In this document: positions 25,755 to 36,766 of the stretch, piece after piece
Position numbering within the stretch: position 1 is the first letter of the stretch
Layout: every line of letters begins with the position of its first letter
Origin: Pegea sp. RAD2-039
Taxonomy: Eukaryota; Chordata; Thaliacea; Salpida; Salpidae
Direction: 5' to 3'
DNA length: 64,000 nt
NCBI GenBank assembly: GCA_034620365.1
Contig: JAQGEQ010000357.1
Location: 62,001-126,000 of the forward strand
The notes under the pieces: model-generated
The model's input: only the letters and a program-made list of their open reading frames with translations
Database searches by the model: none
Told to the model about the DNA's origin: nothing
Program-made: the position numbers and the translations under genes

Positions 25755-28055
25755 ATGATGGGAAAAATTTTCAAAATTTATCTTGCTCGTCAACGAAAGA
25801 AAGTAAAATTTTTAGTTGAAAGAAAAAAAAGATTAGGTCCAATTGCAGATGACGATTTCAAGTTGATACCTCATGAAGATCTTAAAGTAAGATTTAAAGA
25901 AATCTTCCAAATCTTATTTCTAACTACAATTATGAATCAATAATGTTTTCGTCGCTTAAATTAAACTGAATCTATTCAACAGAACCTAGACCCACGAAAA
26001 TGGAAGGAACAGGACCACTATGCAGTTCTGGGTCTCGTTCACATCAGAATTAGGGCCACTGCAAACCAGATCAAGTCTGCTTGTGAGTTACATCCTTAAA
26101 ATCAATAGTGTGTCTGATGTAGCTCTTCATAGATCGCAAGCTTGTGTTGCAACATCATCCCGATAAACGGCGTCGTCGAGGTGAAACGGTGGTTGATACA
26201 GATGACAGCTACTTCGGTTGTATCAACAAAGCTTTCGAAGTCTTGGGAGATGAAACAAAACGTCGCGCGTATGATAGCGTTGACCCATACTTCAACAATG
26301 ATGTTCCTTCTATCAACAAAAACTCCAAGTAATCATCTTCTGATCATCTGATCTTCTTCTAAACTCTTCATCTTACAGAGAAAATTTCTTCGAGGTCTTC
26401 ACGCCAGTTTTCGACCGCAACGAGCGGTGGTCGTTGAAATCCGAGGTTCCGTTTCTAGGCGACAAAGACTCGAGCATCGAAGAAGTCAACAACTTTTACG
26501 AGTTTTGGTACAGCTTTCAATCATGGCGAGAGTTTTCGAATCTAGATGAAGAGCAGAAAGAGTCTGCTGAAGAGTAAGTGGTCACGTGATCGACGTTGAT
26601 CGCGGTGATGACGCGTTTGTATGACGACAGCGCTTGTGAGCGAAGATGGATGGAGAAGCAAAATCGAGCAGCTCGAGCGCAGCGTAAGAAGGAAGAGAAC
26701 GCGCGAATGCGGCTGCTAGTCGACAACGCGTACGCTTGTGATCCACGTATCAAGCAGTTCAAAGCCGACGAGAAGCGGAAGAAGTAAGCTGAGTGGTTGC
26801 CATGGTGACGAGTGGTAACGCGATTCGTGTAGAGAGGCGATCAAAGCAGCTCGCGCTGAAGCTGTTCGAAAAGAGAAGGAACGCGTAAAGGCGGAAGAAG
26901 AAGAAGCAAAACGAAAAAAGAAGGAAGAAGCAGATCGTGCAGAAGAAGAGATGAAGAAGCAAAAAGCGGAAGCAAAAAAGAAGCGCGAACGCGAAAAGAA
27001 GGCGATGAAGAAACAGCGACAAAAGTTGCAACAATTTTGCAAGGTGACAACGACATCTAGTGGTGAGATTGTTGTAAATGATAATGATGTTGCAGACATA
27101 TGATTACTTCCACTCTGAGATTGATGAGAGGTTGGTATTTATGCAAGATCTCGAGCAACTCTTCACCGCCATCGATTTTGATACAATCTCAAATCTGAAC
27201 AATAAAATTAGAGAAACAGAAGATGCCCAGAAAGGTTACCAACTGATTTGTGATCAGGTGAAACCCTGTTCTCTTTTCTTCTCGATCTTAATGATCTTTT
27301 GATCTCAGTTGAGCGAATTGCGGATCAATGAAGCAGATGATAAGAAGCAAACTTCCGAAGTCAAAGTGGAAGTAGTTGTAAAAGAGAAGGAGCCAGTAAT
27401 TAACAAACGTGAATGGAACTCAGCTGATCAAGAAATCCTCGTCAAAGCTTCTAATCTTTATCCTCCCGGATCAGTGAAGAGGTAGATCACTAAAGATTTT
27501 ATTTGATTCAACTAACATCTTTTATTAGATGGCAAACTGTTGCTGACTATCTTAATTCTCACGGTGCCTCTATCAAAAGAGATTCGAAGGAATGTTTGAT
27601 TGAAGCAAAAAGATTAAAAGAAAATGAGATGAAAGCAAAAGTGAATGAGAAAGCATTTGAAAAGTTTCAAGAAGATCATCAGATGGAACAACAGAAAAAT
27701 CAGGCTTGTCCCCAGGGCGGTGATATATCCCAAAAATTCGGTATTTAAAACTCTCCTATCTGTAATCATTTAATCATCTGTTGATTTTAGAAGAGCCAAA
27801 AACACCAGAAGAACCTAAAGCATGGACAACAGAGGAACAAAAAATCTTAGAACAATCTTTAAAGACATATTCCCAAAGTACCCCTGATAGATGGAACAAG
27901 ATAGCTGAGTCTTTACCTAACCGATCTAAAAAAGAATGTATGATGCGATTCAAGGTGATTTTTATTCAATTTCTGTGATGAAAATTTCAACAAACATTTT
28001 TATTTGTCAGGAATTATGTGAAAGAGTAAAGGCCAAGAAAAAAGTGATAAGATAA
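25755..28055 (+). CDS. DNAJC2: DNAJC2 / zuotin (ribosome-associated J-domain and SANT protein)
   Basis: DNAJC2 (zuotin, MPP11) is the J-domain partner of a ribosome-bound Hsp70; in animals it also has chromatin roles. Eleven exons: 25,755-25,886; 25,983-26,082; 26,133-26,328; 26,379-26,573; 26,631-26,783; 26,833-27,043; 27,096-27,257; 27,309-27,481; 27,529-27,740; 27,791-27,954; 28,011-28,055. All joins keep frame and give about 580 residues. The J domain begins DHYAVLGL and contains the HPD triad in [13 protein letters not shown]. The zuotin-homology region follows ([44 protein letters not shown]), then a charged coiled coil. Two C-terminal SANT repeats follow, starting WNSADQEIL and WTTEEQKIL. 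The N-terminus is shorter than in vertebrates. Two ATGs lie in frame at 25,755 and 25,758; a splice acceptor sits 2 bases upstream. Confidence 0.95.
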
Positions 28056-28438
28056 TTTCTGTGAAGCATTCGTTTGTCATTGGTGGTCTAGCAAGCTCTA
28101 ATTTTACATTTCTACAAGTTTATGAAGCTTAGAGTTATATGTGCCTTCGGTTGTTTGGTCTTTGTCGGCAAAAGTTGCACAACGAAATTATGGTCGTGTT
28201 TTCTGACTTTTTATTGTGGATTTTATACGAAATTTCATAAACCTTTGTCGAAATAAATTTGTAACAATTAGAGCTACTTAAGATGTGATTCCAGATATAA
28301 TTGTTAGTTTTTGAGAGCTAAATATAAAAGCGAAGATAAAAAGTTTTGATTTTTAATACATACGAAATGATTAAACTCAAAATATCGAAACATTCAAAGT
28401 ATAAATTTCAAATATAGAACCGAATTTTTAAGAAAGAT
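28056..28438. other. Convergent 3' spacer between DNAJC2 and MEI4
   Basis: A 383-base spacer where two genes end facing each other. AATAAA at about 28,252 fits a DNAJC2 poly(A) signal. Nothing else is seen. Confidence 0.5.
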
Positions 28439-29671
28439 TTAATTTACTGAATTTTCATCAATAATTTTCTTTGATGTTAATACTAATTGTTCAACGAGCA
28501 TCTGACATTGTGAAGCAAACATAGTTAAAAGTGGAACTTGTTCAACCAAATAGCTCATCAAGTTGAGGTTCTTAACTAGGAACAATAAATTACTTTTATC
28601 ATCGTGGAAAACTAGAGCTGCTTGCAAACTTTTACACAAATTAGTTCTATCAGCTTGATTTTCATTTTGTAGAAAGACATTTTTCCTTTCAAGAGCTTTT
28701 TCAGGATTGTTTTTACCTACATCTTCACAGGTTTGAACTTTCCATTCATCCAAAAGTATGATTTTATTAGATAATATATCATGTAACATCTGAAGAAGAT
28801 ACCCAATATTTGTAAATAAACAAACATTTAAACTTGAGCTTGTTACTTCAATTTGTTCTTTCCTTAATCGACAAGCAAACTGATCAGAAGTTGTCTTAAT
28901 ACATCTAACAATTTGCTTAACAATAAAAATAAAAATACTCGAGTTTTGTGACAGGGTCAAAAGAATTTGATTTAAAGATGAAATAATAAAATACTCTTCA
29001 AATGAGGTACATTCCAAAATAAACATTTGAATAACTTCTGTTAATGTCGTTACTTTGTTCAAAATATGATTTAGTAACATTTTATATACTCCTTCGCAAT
29101 ATTTGTGTAAACAAAACTTTTCTAAATTGTTTCCAATTTTACAAATTTGTTTTAGACCTGATTCTACCACTACATCAGATGACTTTGTTGAGATTTGATC
29201 TTGGGTGGCGGCAACAATAACATCAATATCTCGAAAAAATCGATCTTTATATTCTAGTACCTCTTCTCGTAGAATAGTTGTGCTTTCAAGCGCTTTATTA
29301 AACTTATTTAATGAAGCAACTGACATAATAAACTGTATTTTTTTACTAGAGTTCATATTAGTATGGATCATTTGATCTGTAAACAAAGGTTTTTTCAAAG
29401 TTGCTATCAAACTGGGTTCTTTAACTGTTGTTTTTGGGCTTTTCAAACTCATAAGAATAGAGTTTAATTGTCTATCTTCATTTAATTTTTTTCTTCTATT
29501 TGAACTAACCATGCTATAAAGTTGCTCAGCATATGAACTAGCACTTTGATTAGGTGGCTTTAATCTTATTATAGCTACAGCAACTGCAAGTCGAAGACTT
29601 TCAAAACTAGTATTCACTTCTTCATCAATCACATCTTCATCTTTTATTAAAGATGTGTTAGAAGATATCAT
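28439..29671 (-). CDS. MEI4: MEI4-like meiotic double-strand-break protein, single coding exon
   Basis: MEI4 works with REC114 and IHO1 on meiotic chromosome axes to license SPO11 DNA breaks. The frame gives 410 residues (vertebrate MEI4 is about 385), with stop TAA at 28,439-28,441. Near the N-terminus it reads LRLAVAVAIIRLKPPNQSAS followed by SYAEQLY, matching the conserved MEI4 motif (Leu-Ala-x-Ala-x-Ala-Ile-Ile-Arg-x-Lys-Pro, then Ser-x-x-Tyr-x-Glu). The rest is helical and diverged, with a C-terminal stretch QVPLLTMFASQCQMLVEQL where MEI4 has a similar PLFTFYLWR-type end. The start is the ATG at 29,669-29,671; the frame extends upstream without ATG to a TAA, just after a splice acceptor at about 29,710. 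No coding intron is seen, unlike most neighbours. The family call rests mainly on the N-terminal motif. Confidence 0.7.
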   Translation of the reverse strand: MISSNTSLIKDEDVIDEEVNTSFESLRLAVAVAIIRLKPPNQSASSYAEQLYSMVSSNRRKKLNEDRQLNSILMSLKSPKTTVKEPSLIATLKKPLFTDQMIHTNMNSSKKIQFIMSVASLNKFNKALESTTILREEVLEYKDRFFRDIDVIVAATQDQISTKSSDVVVESGLKQICKIGNNLEKFCLHKYCEGVYKMLLNHILNKVTTLTEVIQMFILECTSFEEYFIISSLNQILLTLSQNSSIFIFIVKQIVRCIKTTSDQFACRLRKEQIEVTSSSLNVCLFTNIGYLLQMLHDILSNKIILLDEWKVQTCEDVGKNNPEKALERKNVFLQNENQADRTNLCKSLQAALVFHDDKSNLLFLVKNLNLMSYLVEQVPLLTMFASQCQMLVEQLVLTSKKIIDENSVN

Positions 29672-32212
29672 TTGTAAAGAGCACTGCTGTGTTTCAGACA
29701 CCAAATCTTATACCTAAAAATTGATTACAAATAATATTTGTAAAAGCTGTAAATAGAAAATATTCTTAAAATAATTTGAAAAGATTGAAAAACAAAGAAT
29801 TTAAAATATGTAACTTTAGTTAAAGAAATGGTTATTCCTTTTTTATGAGTTTTTTATCATCTTTTACTAGTTTAAAGTTTCACTTAGGTTCATTTTAGTA
29901 AAAATTACTTTTAAAGATAAAAAAACTTTAATTTCAATAAGATAAGTAACAAATAGATACAAACTAGGTATAAATATTGTAGATTAACACAATTAATAGC
30001 TTTTATATGAAAGAAGGCAAATAAGTTGGAAGTTGTAAAAAGACATGCAGCTATTAATACCACCAGCTTTGTGACAAAATAAAAAATGTCAAATTAAAAC
30101 GAAATAATTTGATTTAAACTGTCAAAAATTATTTCTAAGTTTTTATAAACACACAAAAAAATTAATTTTTAATATTAAAAGTTTGTTTATAAGAGCTGTG
30201 TTAATTTCAACGATAATTTTCAAGAGTTGAAAAACCATAAAAATTAAATTAAAAAATGATATTTGACGTTTATATATAAAACTGATTTATTTATTATGTT
30301 ATTAGTTAGTTAGTTGCAGAAATTAACTTTGAATCTAACTGTTATTACCTAAAATTACAAAAATGTTTTTTATTTATGCATTTGTAATAAAAAAAATTTA
30401 AATGAATTTTAAAAAATTATCAGTAGGTTAAATTATGCTTTATTATTTAAAAAAAAAAGGCAAAAATATAATTTGTATACGACAAAAAACTTTTTCAATC
30501 AATTGTCTGTATAGTTTAATATTTAAGAGATAAATGTTTTTAATGATGTAAAAATATTCATATTAATTCATTTAACGGTTAGTTGCAAATAATAAATTAT
30601 ATAGCTCTTAAAACAAACAATATAAGAATTCTCTAAAGTATAACTATAGATCAATAATGAAAGACTACTAATACCACAAATCAAAACGCTGCAAAGACAT
30701 AAGTATAATAAAGTTAGGATTACAATAAGATAAAATAAAGTACTATCCTTTATGAATAGATTATAAAATAATTATCTGCTACTTCACAAACTCCATAATT
30801 AGTTTTTATCAACCTAGTCATAACCTTACAGTAAATTTGTTTCTAAATAACTTGCTGTTAAGTACCTATAGACGTTTAAATGACGTTTTAATGAAAAAGT
30901 TCTATGAGTTACTGGCTAGTTGATAAATACTGTAAGATAAATATCGGGTTAAACTTTGTGTAGGGTATAACATTTAATAAATTAGTTTGATTGACTTAGT
31001 TTTAAAAACTTCTTCTGAAGATGGTCTTCTGTGCGGGCTTTACCTGAATCTGTAGAAGAACGGAGATAAACATTATTATCTTCACTGTGACTTCTTAAAA
31101 TTAAAAAAAATTTCTTCCTTTCCCGTCCTCTTTTGTCATGGTTGGAGGACTATTGCTGGTTGGATTCGATCGCAAATGAAGTTTGTCACAATTTGTGAAA
31201 CAACCATTTTTGTATGTCTTACCTTTTTTATTCCTTACAATGTAAATCTTTTTATAACATTTATATTTCTATATAATTAGATTGCATTTACTGGGAGTAA
31301 ATTTACTTACTTATTTAACTAATTGGACTTTTTGTGGCTTTCATCCGGAGAGCTGATATCCATTAAAAGCTTTTTTTAATTTCTAATGAATTTATAAACA
31401 AATATTTTACAGAAAAACTTCTTGCAAGACTTGCTTTTGCAGCTAACTTCTTTCCCAAAGGCTCAAACTCTTTATTTTTAAGACTAAAACATCAAAATTA
31501 GTCCAATGAAAACCATAATCGGTGAGATAACGAGACTATTGTGCTTATAACTATTCAGAAGTGTTTTTAATATTTCATTAACAAAGGTTAAACCAACAAA
31601 ATATTTGAATAACATTAATTTAGATAATAATAGAATTCCTTTCACGAATTTCCTTTCATGAAATGAAAGAATTCGATCTATCATTTTGCTTAAACTTAAA
31701 AGTAAGCTTTATAATGATTTCTGATTAATTGCATCAACGAACGTTTTAAATAATTTTTAAAATATATTTATTTATTTTTATTTATTTTTGCTATCATAAG
31801 GTTTATTACAAGATGCTAATATTACAAGATTGGGTGGAGGATAAAACAGATTTTGAAAGATTAATTGACGTTGAAACTACGTTAGCAAAACGTAAAATTA
31901 CGTTAACTGTAAAGATAGACTTGAATCTCCCAACTACTCTCCTTATTTCCAAGCTATTGCAAATATTAAACTACAAATATATGAAACAAAAATTGATGAG
32001 AGATATAGATAAATATTCTTAAAAACCAATAAAAAATTAAAACAGTTGTCGAATTTATACTCAGTTAAATTATTATTCGAATTTTTATAAGTTCTCATAA
32101 ATTCAATCGACTATCCAAAAATCTCTTTATGTCTCTAAAAGATGATTTATCTAAATTCATAAATGACTTCAAGTCATCTTATAAAAAAACTTTTTATTTT
32201 CATGACAATAAT
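29672..32212. other. AT-rich intergenic DNA between MEI4 and eL34
   Basis: No convincing gene. A 69-codon frame at 31,813-32,022 (+) has ordinary amino-acid composition but no recognised motif or splice context, and is treated as chance. A patch at about 31,120-31,200 is slightly GC-richer without recognisable content. Confidence 0.5.
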
Positions 32213-33651
32213 TTATTTCTTAGAGCTCGCTTTAAGAACACGAACAACAATCTTTTCTTCTTCAACTAGAAAAGCTCTGATAATTCGTTCACGAACAGCT
32301 TTAGCTGAAAGACATCCACCATAAGCACGTGTTACATGCTTAGTTCGCTTCGATCTGGACATCAACTGCTTTGGGCGGGCAGGTTTTATTCCAAATAACT
32401 TCTGTTTGGTGTCAGGACATGTTGGGATAGATCCAAACTTCTTCTTATGCAAGTAGACCAAACGGCCACCTGAAAAGGAATTAAATAATTGATTTACGAA
32501 GGAATTATATTAAATATGGTAATAAAATACTTTTCAAGAAATTAGTAACTGAAAATAAATATTATATAATAATTATAATTTCATAAATATAAAAGATAAC
32601 AGCATAAAGGAGTTAAAACTTTAAAATCAAATTGAGCTTTCGAATTTAAGCTTATACATTTAACTTTAAAAGTATGAAATAGTAAAAGTACAGCAAATTA
32701 GACAAATTATTATCTAATACATAACTAAATAGAAAATAAATATTCAATCATTCAAAAATCAAATAACTCTGCACTAAAACTTGATAAAGATATGAAAATT
32801 ATAATAAAAAAATGGTATGATAGTTACAGAATAGATAGCATATAAAACTTTAAAATATCTGAAATATAATTCATAAAATTCAAGATAAAAAATTAAATAG
32901 ATGAAACATTGTAAAAATAAAATACAACTGAAATATATTAGATAAAGTAAACATTTTGGAACAAATTTGTGAGAAATATTTAGATATTTTATGATAGTTA
33001 TTATAAACCTATATACCTCTATTATAGATAAACTTAAGGTCAAAGAAAGTTTTATATTAGTATACACTACTATACTATATATATTATAATATCTATAATT
33101 CATCATGTAATCTTAACATACAACAAAAATAGTTCATAAAATTAATAAACTAAATAATTTTATACAATAAATTTATTACATTTAAGTTATATAAAAATAG
33201 TCTAAAAAGACATTAAATAAAAGTTATCTATTTAGGTAAATTTCAAAGAAGAGAATTTTTAAACCTTATATATTAAACTTTATATACCAGCAGTAATAAG
33301 ATAAAAAAGTAAAATTAATAATAGTAAAAGTCATATTTGAAAATATAGTGCAAAGACATTGAGTAAAAAATATTAGAAAACACTTTATTATTTTTAAAAT
33401 ACCTAAATATAAAACCTTTACAAATAAAATTAAGAGAACTTTAAAAAAGAAAATCAAATTAAGGGTTAAGAATAAACTTTTCTTGTGTTTAAAGTTATAA
33501 GGATTATATTTCCTTATCTTGGATCATTTTTGTAACATCTAATATACTATAAAATAATAAATTTAATTTTACCAGGTGTCTTAGAGATTTTTCTAAGATT
33601 AGAAGGAGTGTTGTAGGATAAGCGGCGACGATAAGTAAGTCTCTGAACCAT
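32213..33651 (-). CDS. RPL34: Large ribosomal subunit protein eL34
   Basis: eL34 is a small basic protein of the 60S ribosomal subunit. Two exons: 33,573-33,651 ([18 protein letters not shown]...) and 32,213-32,469 ([15 protein letters not shown]..., ending VLKASSKK). They join in phase 1 across an intron of about 1.1 kb (32,470-33,572), giving 111 residues, close to the usual 115-120. The conserved [16 protein letters not shown] and [11 protein letters not shown]-like segments are clear. A splice acceptor (TTTTTAG) lies 12 bases upstream of the ATG. The long intron is AT-rich; reverse-strand frames in it are not genes. Confidence 0.97.
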
Positions 33652-33848
33652 TTTCTAGTTTATCCTAAAAATTATGAGATCAACGAGTTACTTCAGAATT
33701 TTCAGAAGATAAAGTATAAGCTAAACACAAGTGGCGGTAGAGATTAAGTTTCGCAAATCGTTTTTTTTCGGTCTAAAACATGCCAAAATGCCAAAAATTT
33801 TACAGTCAGAATCAACAGTAAAAACACATTATTTTAGATTTTTTTTTG
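33652..33848. other. Upstream region of eL34
   Basis: Short AT-rich stretch that presumably carries the eL34 promoter or outron; includes the acceptor-like TTTTTAG on the minus strand at about 33,664-33,670. No initiator or pyrimidine-tract promoter can be assigned. Confidence 0.35.
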
Positions 33849-34241
33849 CCAGTTTCGGCTACGATGGCCATGCATATATATGCATATAGAAACTATTTAT
33901 ATTCATATTTTGCTCATGCAGCAAGATTCTACTCTCCACCTCCAGCCCGGTTATGCAGCGGAACAGAAGGACTGATGCAACTACGCCCTACTGGCGCCGC
34001 AATATCTACCAGGACCACACTGATTACAGTAACAAACTACCTACGAGGCTCCGATCCCGGCTTAGAATTAGGAGTTTTGCATCTCCTAGAAGTGTCGTCA
34101 TTTTACCGGACTCACAGGGCCCTTCTACCTGAGTCTTTTATATAGTCTTTTTCTTGTCACTAATATGTTTCCACCTGGGATAGAACTCGGAACCCCCCTG
34201 CTTGGTAGGCAGGTATGGTAATCGCTTTGTCACACAGATGG
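33849..34241 (-). mobile_element. tRNA-derived SINE, copy B, with tRNA-like head
   Basis: On the minus strand the element starts at 34,241 with CCATCTGTGTGACAAAGCG, then CCTGCCTACCAAGCAGG, which is an anticodon stem-loop with ACC in the anticodon position. A B-box-like GAGTTCTATCC follows, and the 7-base acceptor arm CCATCTG can pair fully with CAGGTGG. The body (AGAAGGGCC, ACTTCTAGGAGATGC, GCCTCGTAGGTAGTTTG, CTTCTGTTCCGCTGCATAA) matches SINE copy A at 22,046-22,400. A 99-codon frame inside it is chance. The distal end near 33,849 is uncertain. Confidence 0.75.
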
Positions 34242-35293
34242 ACTTTGGAATTATTCACATGTATATCACTGGAAGATAAATTATTTTTTCTGTTAATCTA
34301 ATTTCTATAATCTACTTATCTAATCCATATTATGCTTAAAAAAGTAGACAATTTTTAAGTAAATCTGTTTTTACAGTCATAAGTATATGTAAAACAGAAC
34401 TAAGCCTCAAAGTAAGTGTGTTTTGCTACAGAAAATATTATATAGTTAATATAAATAATAATGTATAACTGTAGACAAAATGCTAAAAAAGCTTAATATA
34501 AAAACAAGGTTACAGAAAGTTTTAAAACTTATAGTAAAGTTTCCAGTTTAAAATCATTTTCTGTTTAAAATGATTAGAATTCGTGGTCTTCAGCATCATT
34601 TGATTAAAACCCAAATTGACTTTTTGTTGTTCTCTATCTCAGTTTTAATATAAACTAATTTTTAAACTAAATTTGAAACTTTTATTGGCAATATTTTGAA
34701 GCTCAAAGGTAAAAAAGGAAAGTAAATCCAAGGGAATCCACTGAAAAAGTGACAGAAGTAAAGTTTAAAAGATGGAATCTTCATCCTTAAAATGTTATCC
34801 TTTTAGCAGACATGTTCGCGACTAAATGAAATTAGGTGAACTAATCCTTGAACTAATAGATAATTTAATTTTCTCTTATTTTAATGGCAGCAGATTTTTA
34901 CAAGTCAAGGTGCTGAATAACCATGTATATGTACATGTAGTACTCAGCTTCTGGCTAGTAGTATAAAATTCAAGTTCTGGTTGCAACTAGAAGCCAAATA
35001 AATTTATTAATTTTCTCGCTGCTAAGTTGTAGAAAGAAATATTAGTTTCAAAATTAAATGAATTTATTTTTTTTAAGAAGATAATATAAAAAGGAACCTT
35101 ATTATAAATTTAACTTTTAATCAAGTTATCTCGAACTAAATTCAAATTCCCAAATTTATTCAAATCAACTAAAAGTTTAACAAAATTCAAATTGATCACC
35201 AAAATTCAATTTCAGTAAAAAAGATTTTTAAAATAAGGAAACTGAAAAAAAAGGTGAAAGAAAAACATAATTTTGTGTAAAATGTCAGAAGTA
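34242..35293. other. AT-rich intergenic DNA
   Basis: No gene seen. It probably ends in the 3' UTR of the minus-strand gene at 35,294. Confidence 0.5.
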
Positions 35294-36766
35294 TCAACGA
35301 TAATTGAGTCTACGTGACGATTTTCTGATCCGCTTTCGCTTCTGCGCGGCGAGTCTTTTACGTTCGATTTCAGCAGCAGAACATCTGCGCGGTTGTTGAT
35401 TGGTTGAAGTCGATGAGATGAACTTAGAAATTGATGAAGATGCCGACAAGCAATCATTTTGCTTTTCCAAAACTTCAGCTGCTTTAACCAAATCTTCAAT
35501 TTCATTTTCACTCAAGTCAGATTCAAATTTGTTGCAGCTGACATTAGTCCTAGAAGAATCAACAATTAGCAGAGAGATTGGGACATACGTAGCTTACATC
35601 TTTGAAGAGTTTCTAAGAGGAACAGAAGGATGAGACTGATTAGTCGAACGCTGCTTTCGTGGAGGCGTTTTGTAAACAAATGCTGGGAGCTAGAAAAAGA
35701 CACAAGATGTTTTGATGGATGTAAGAAGTAATGAAAGTACTTTTTGGCTGGATGTAGGTTCTGTGTCTTCATCTTCTGCAAAGGCTTCTAACAAGCTACA
35801 GCAAAGACTAGCATCCAATTCATCTGGAGAAGTTTCTTTGTCTAATAATAAAAATATAAAAGATATCTCAAAAATTTTATCACTGGAAAGAAATTTATAA
35901 AATTATACCAAAAACTTTAACTTATACTGATCATAATTGTAAAAATATCTGAAATATCTATAAAACCAACCATTTGAATGTGAATTGGGTACTGGAGTAG
36001 CAGGAAAGACTTCTCCTGAGCCAGATTGGTCAAAAATACTCCAACTATCATCATGATCTAATTATTTATATTCAGATTAGATTGTGCTTCAGTATATATA
36101 TAAAAAAGTAAACTAACCTGAAGTTTTTCCACAATTTGAAGATATTTGTGATTTGTCTAAACATAAAATAAGAAATAAAATAAATTTTAAGATGTTCATT
36201 TAATATACTGACCGTTTAATCTACTTTGTAAGCTGTCAGGCAAATCTTTGCTAGGTGAATCTACAGATTATTTATTTAAAAATTCATTTTGATTTGTAGA
36301 AATTAAATAAAAAAGTAAATTTACCATTTTTTTGTGTTAATATTTTGAACATGCTTCTATATTTATTAAAGTCATCGATATTAAATGGCCTTGTTTTTCT
36401 TTTATAACCTTTGGGTCGCTGAAAGATAAAATATTTGATAGATTATGAAGTTGTTTTAAATGATCTTACTTTTGTAGAGAGATCTTTAGTCAAAACAAAT
36501 TCACATTTTTTAGGAGTATAGTCAGGGTCTGCATTCGGGTCTCTGGGGAGCCCTTTAAAAAAATTAAATTAAAAGTACAATTATTGAAACAAAAAGTTAA
36601 ATGAACCAAAAATAAATAGTAAAAGTCTAATTTACTTCAGAAAAAATAAAAAATTTCTGTAAGAATTACTTTTTAAATCTTTTAAATCACATATTTCTTT
36701 ATAATCCCAAGTAACTCTACAATCATCAAAGAAATTTGAAGATTCTAAATTCTGGACACAGCTCAT
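35294..36766 (-). CDS. Putative RPA-binding replication-stress protein, ETAA1-like
   Basis: Nine exons in frame: 36,670-36,766; 36,470-36,552; 36,325-36,418; 36,213-36,260; 36,118-36,156; 35,971-36,057; 35,741-35,841; 35,598-35,689; 35,294-35,549. They give about 298 residues starting MSCVQNLESS. The C-terminus reads CSAAEIERKRLAAQKRKRIR. This fits the RPA32-binding helix found in ETAA1, SMARCAL1, TIPIN and UNG2; ETAA1 has a very similar E-I-E-R-K-R-x-x-A-x-x-R-R. Upstream, DHDDSWSIFDQSG is an acidic DDxW-type segment like the ETAA1 motif that binds RPA70N, and SLCCSLLEAFAEDEDTEP is another acidic amphipathic stretch. ETAA1 activates ATR at RPA-coated DNA. The protein is much shorter than vertebrate ETAA1, and an ATR-activating motif is only guessed at (TWDYKEICDLKDL near the N-terminus). 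TIPIN or an unrelated RPA ligand is possible. Confidence 0.55.

Noticed and set aside
25469-25819. 116-codon ORF ahead of DNAJC2
   Set aside because: Ile/Lys/Tyr/Leu-rich, AT-driven composition, out of frame with the DNAJC2 start it overlaps, and no splice context.
26716-27099. Reverse-strand ORFs of 127, 91 and 71 codons rich in Ser, Phe and Leu
   Set aside because: Antisense shadows of the charged coiled-coil exon of DNAJC2.
31813-32022. 69-codon ORF in the MEI4-eL34 gap
   Set aside because: No motif, no splice or leader acceptor of good quality, and no neighbour context; expected by chance in this length of DNA.
32774-33457. Reverse-strand ORFs of 110 and 63 codons
   Set aside because: They lie inside the eL34 intron and are Tyr/Ile/Phe-rich low-complexity translations of AT-rich DNA.
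33846-34145. 99-codon ORF on the plus strand
   Set aside because: It lies wholly in the antisense of a SINE copy and its frame is broken in the other copy at 22,046-22,400.
34171-34241. Functional tRNA-Gly gene on the minus strand
   Set aside because: Acceptor and anticodon arms pair well, but the T arm is mismatched and the sequence runs straight into the SINE body, so it is a SINE head.
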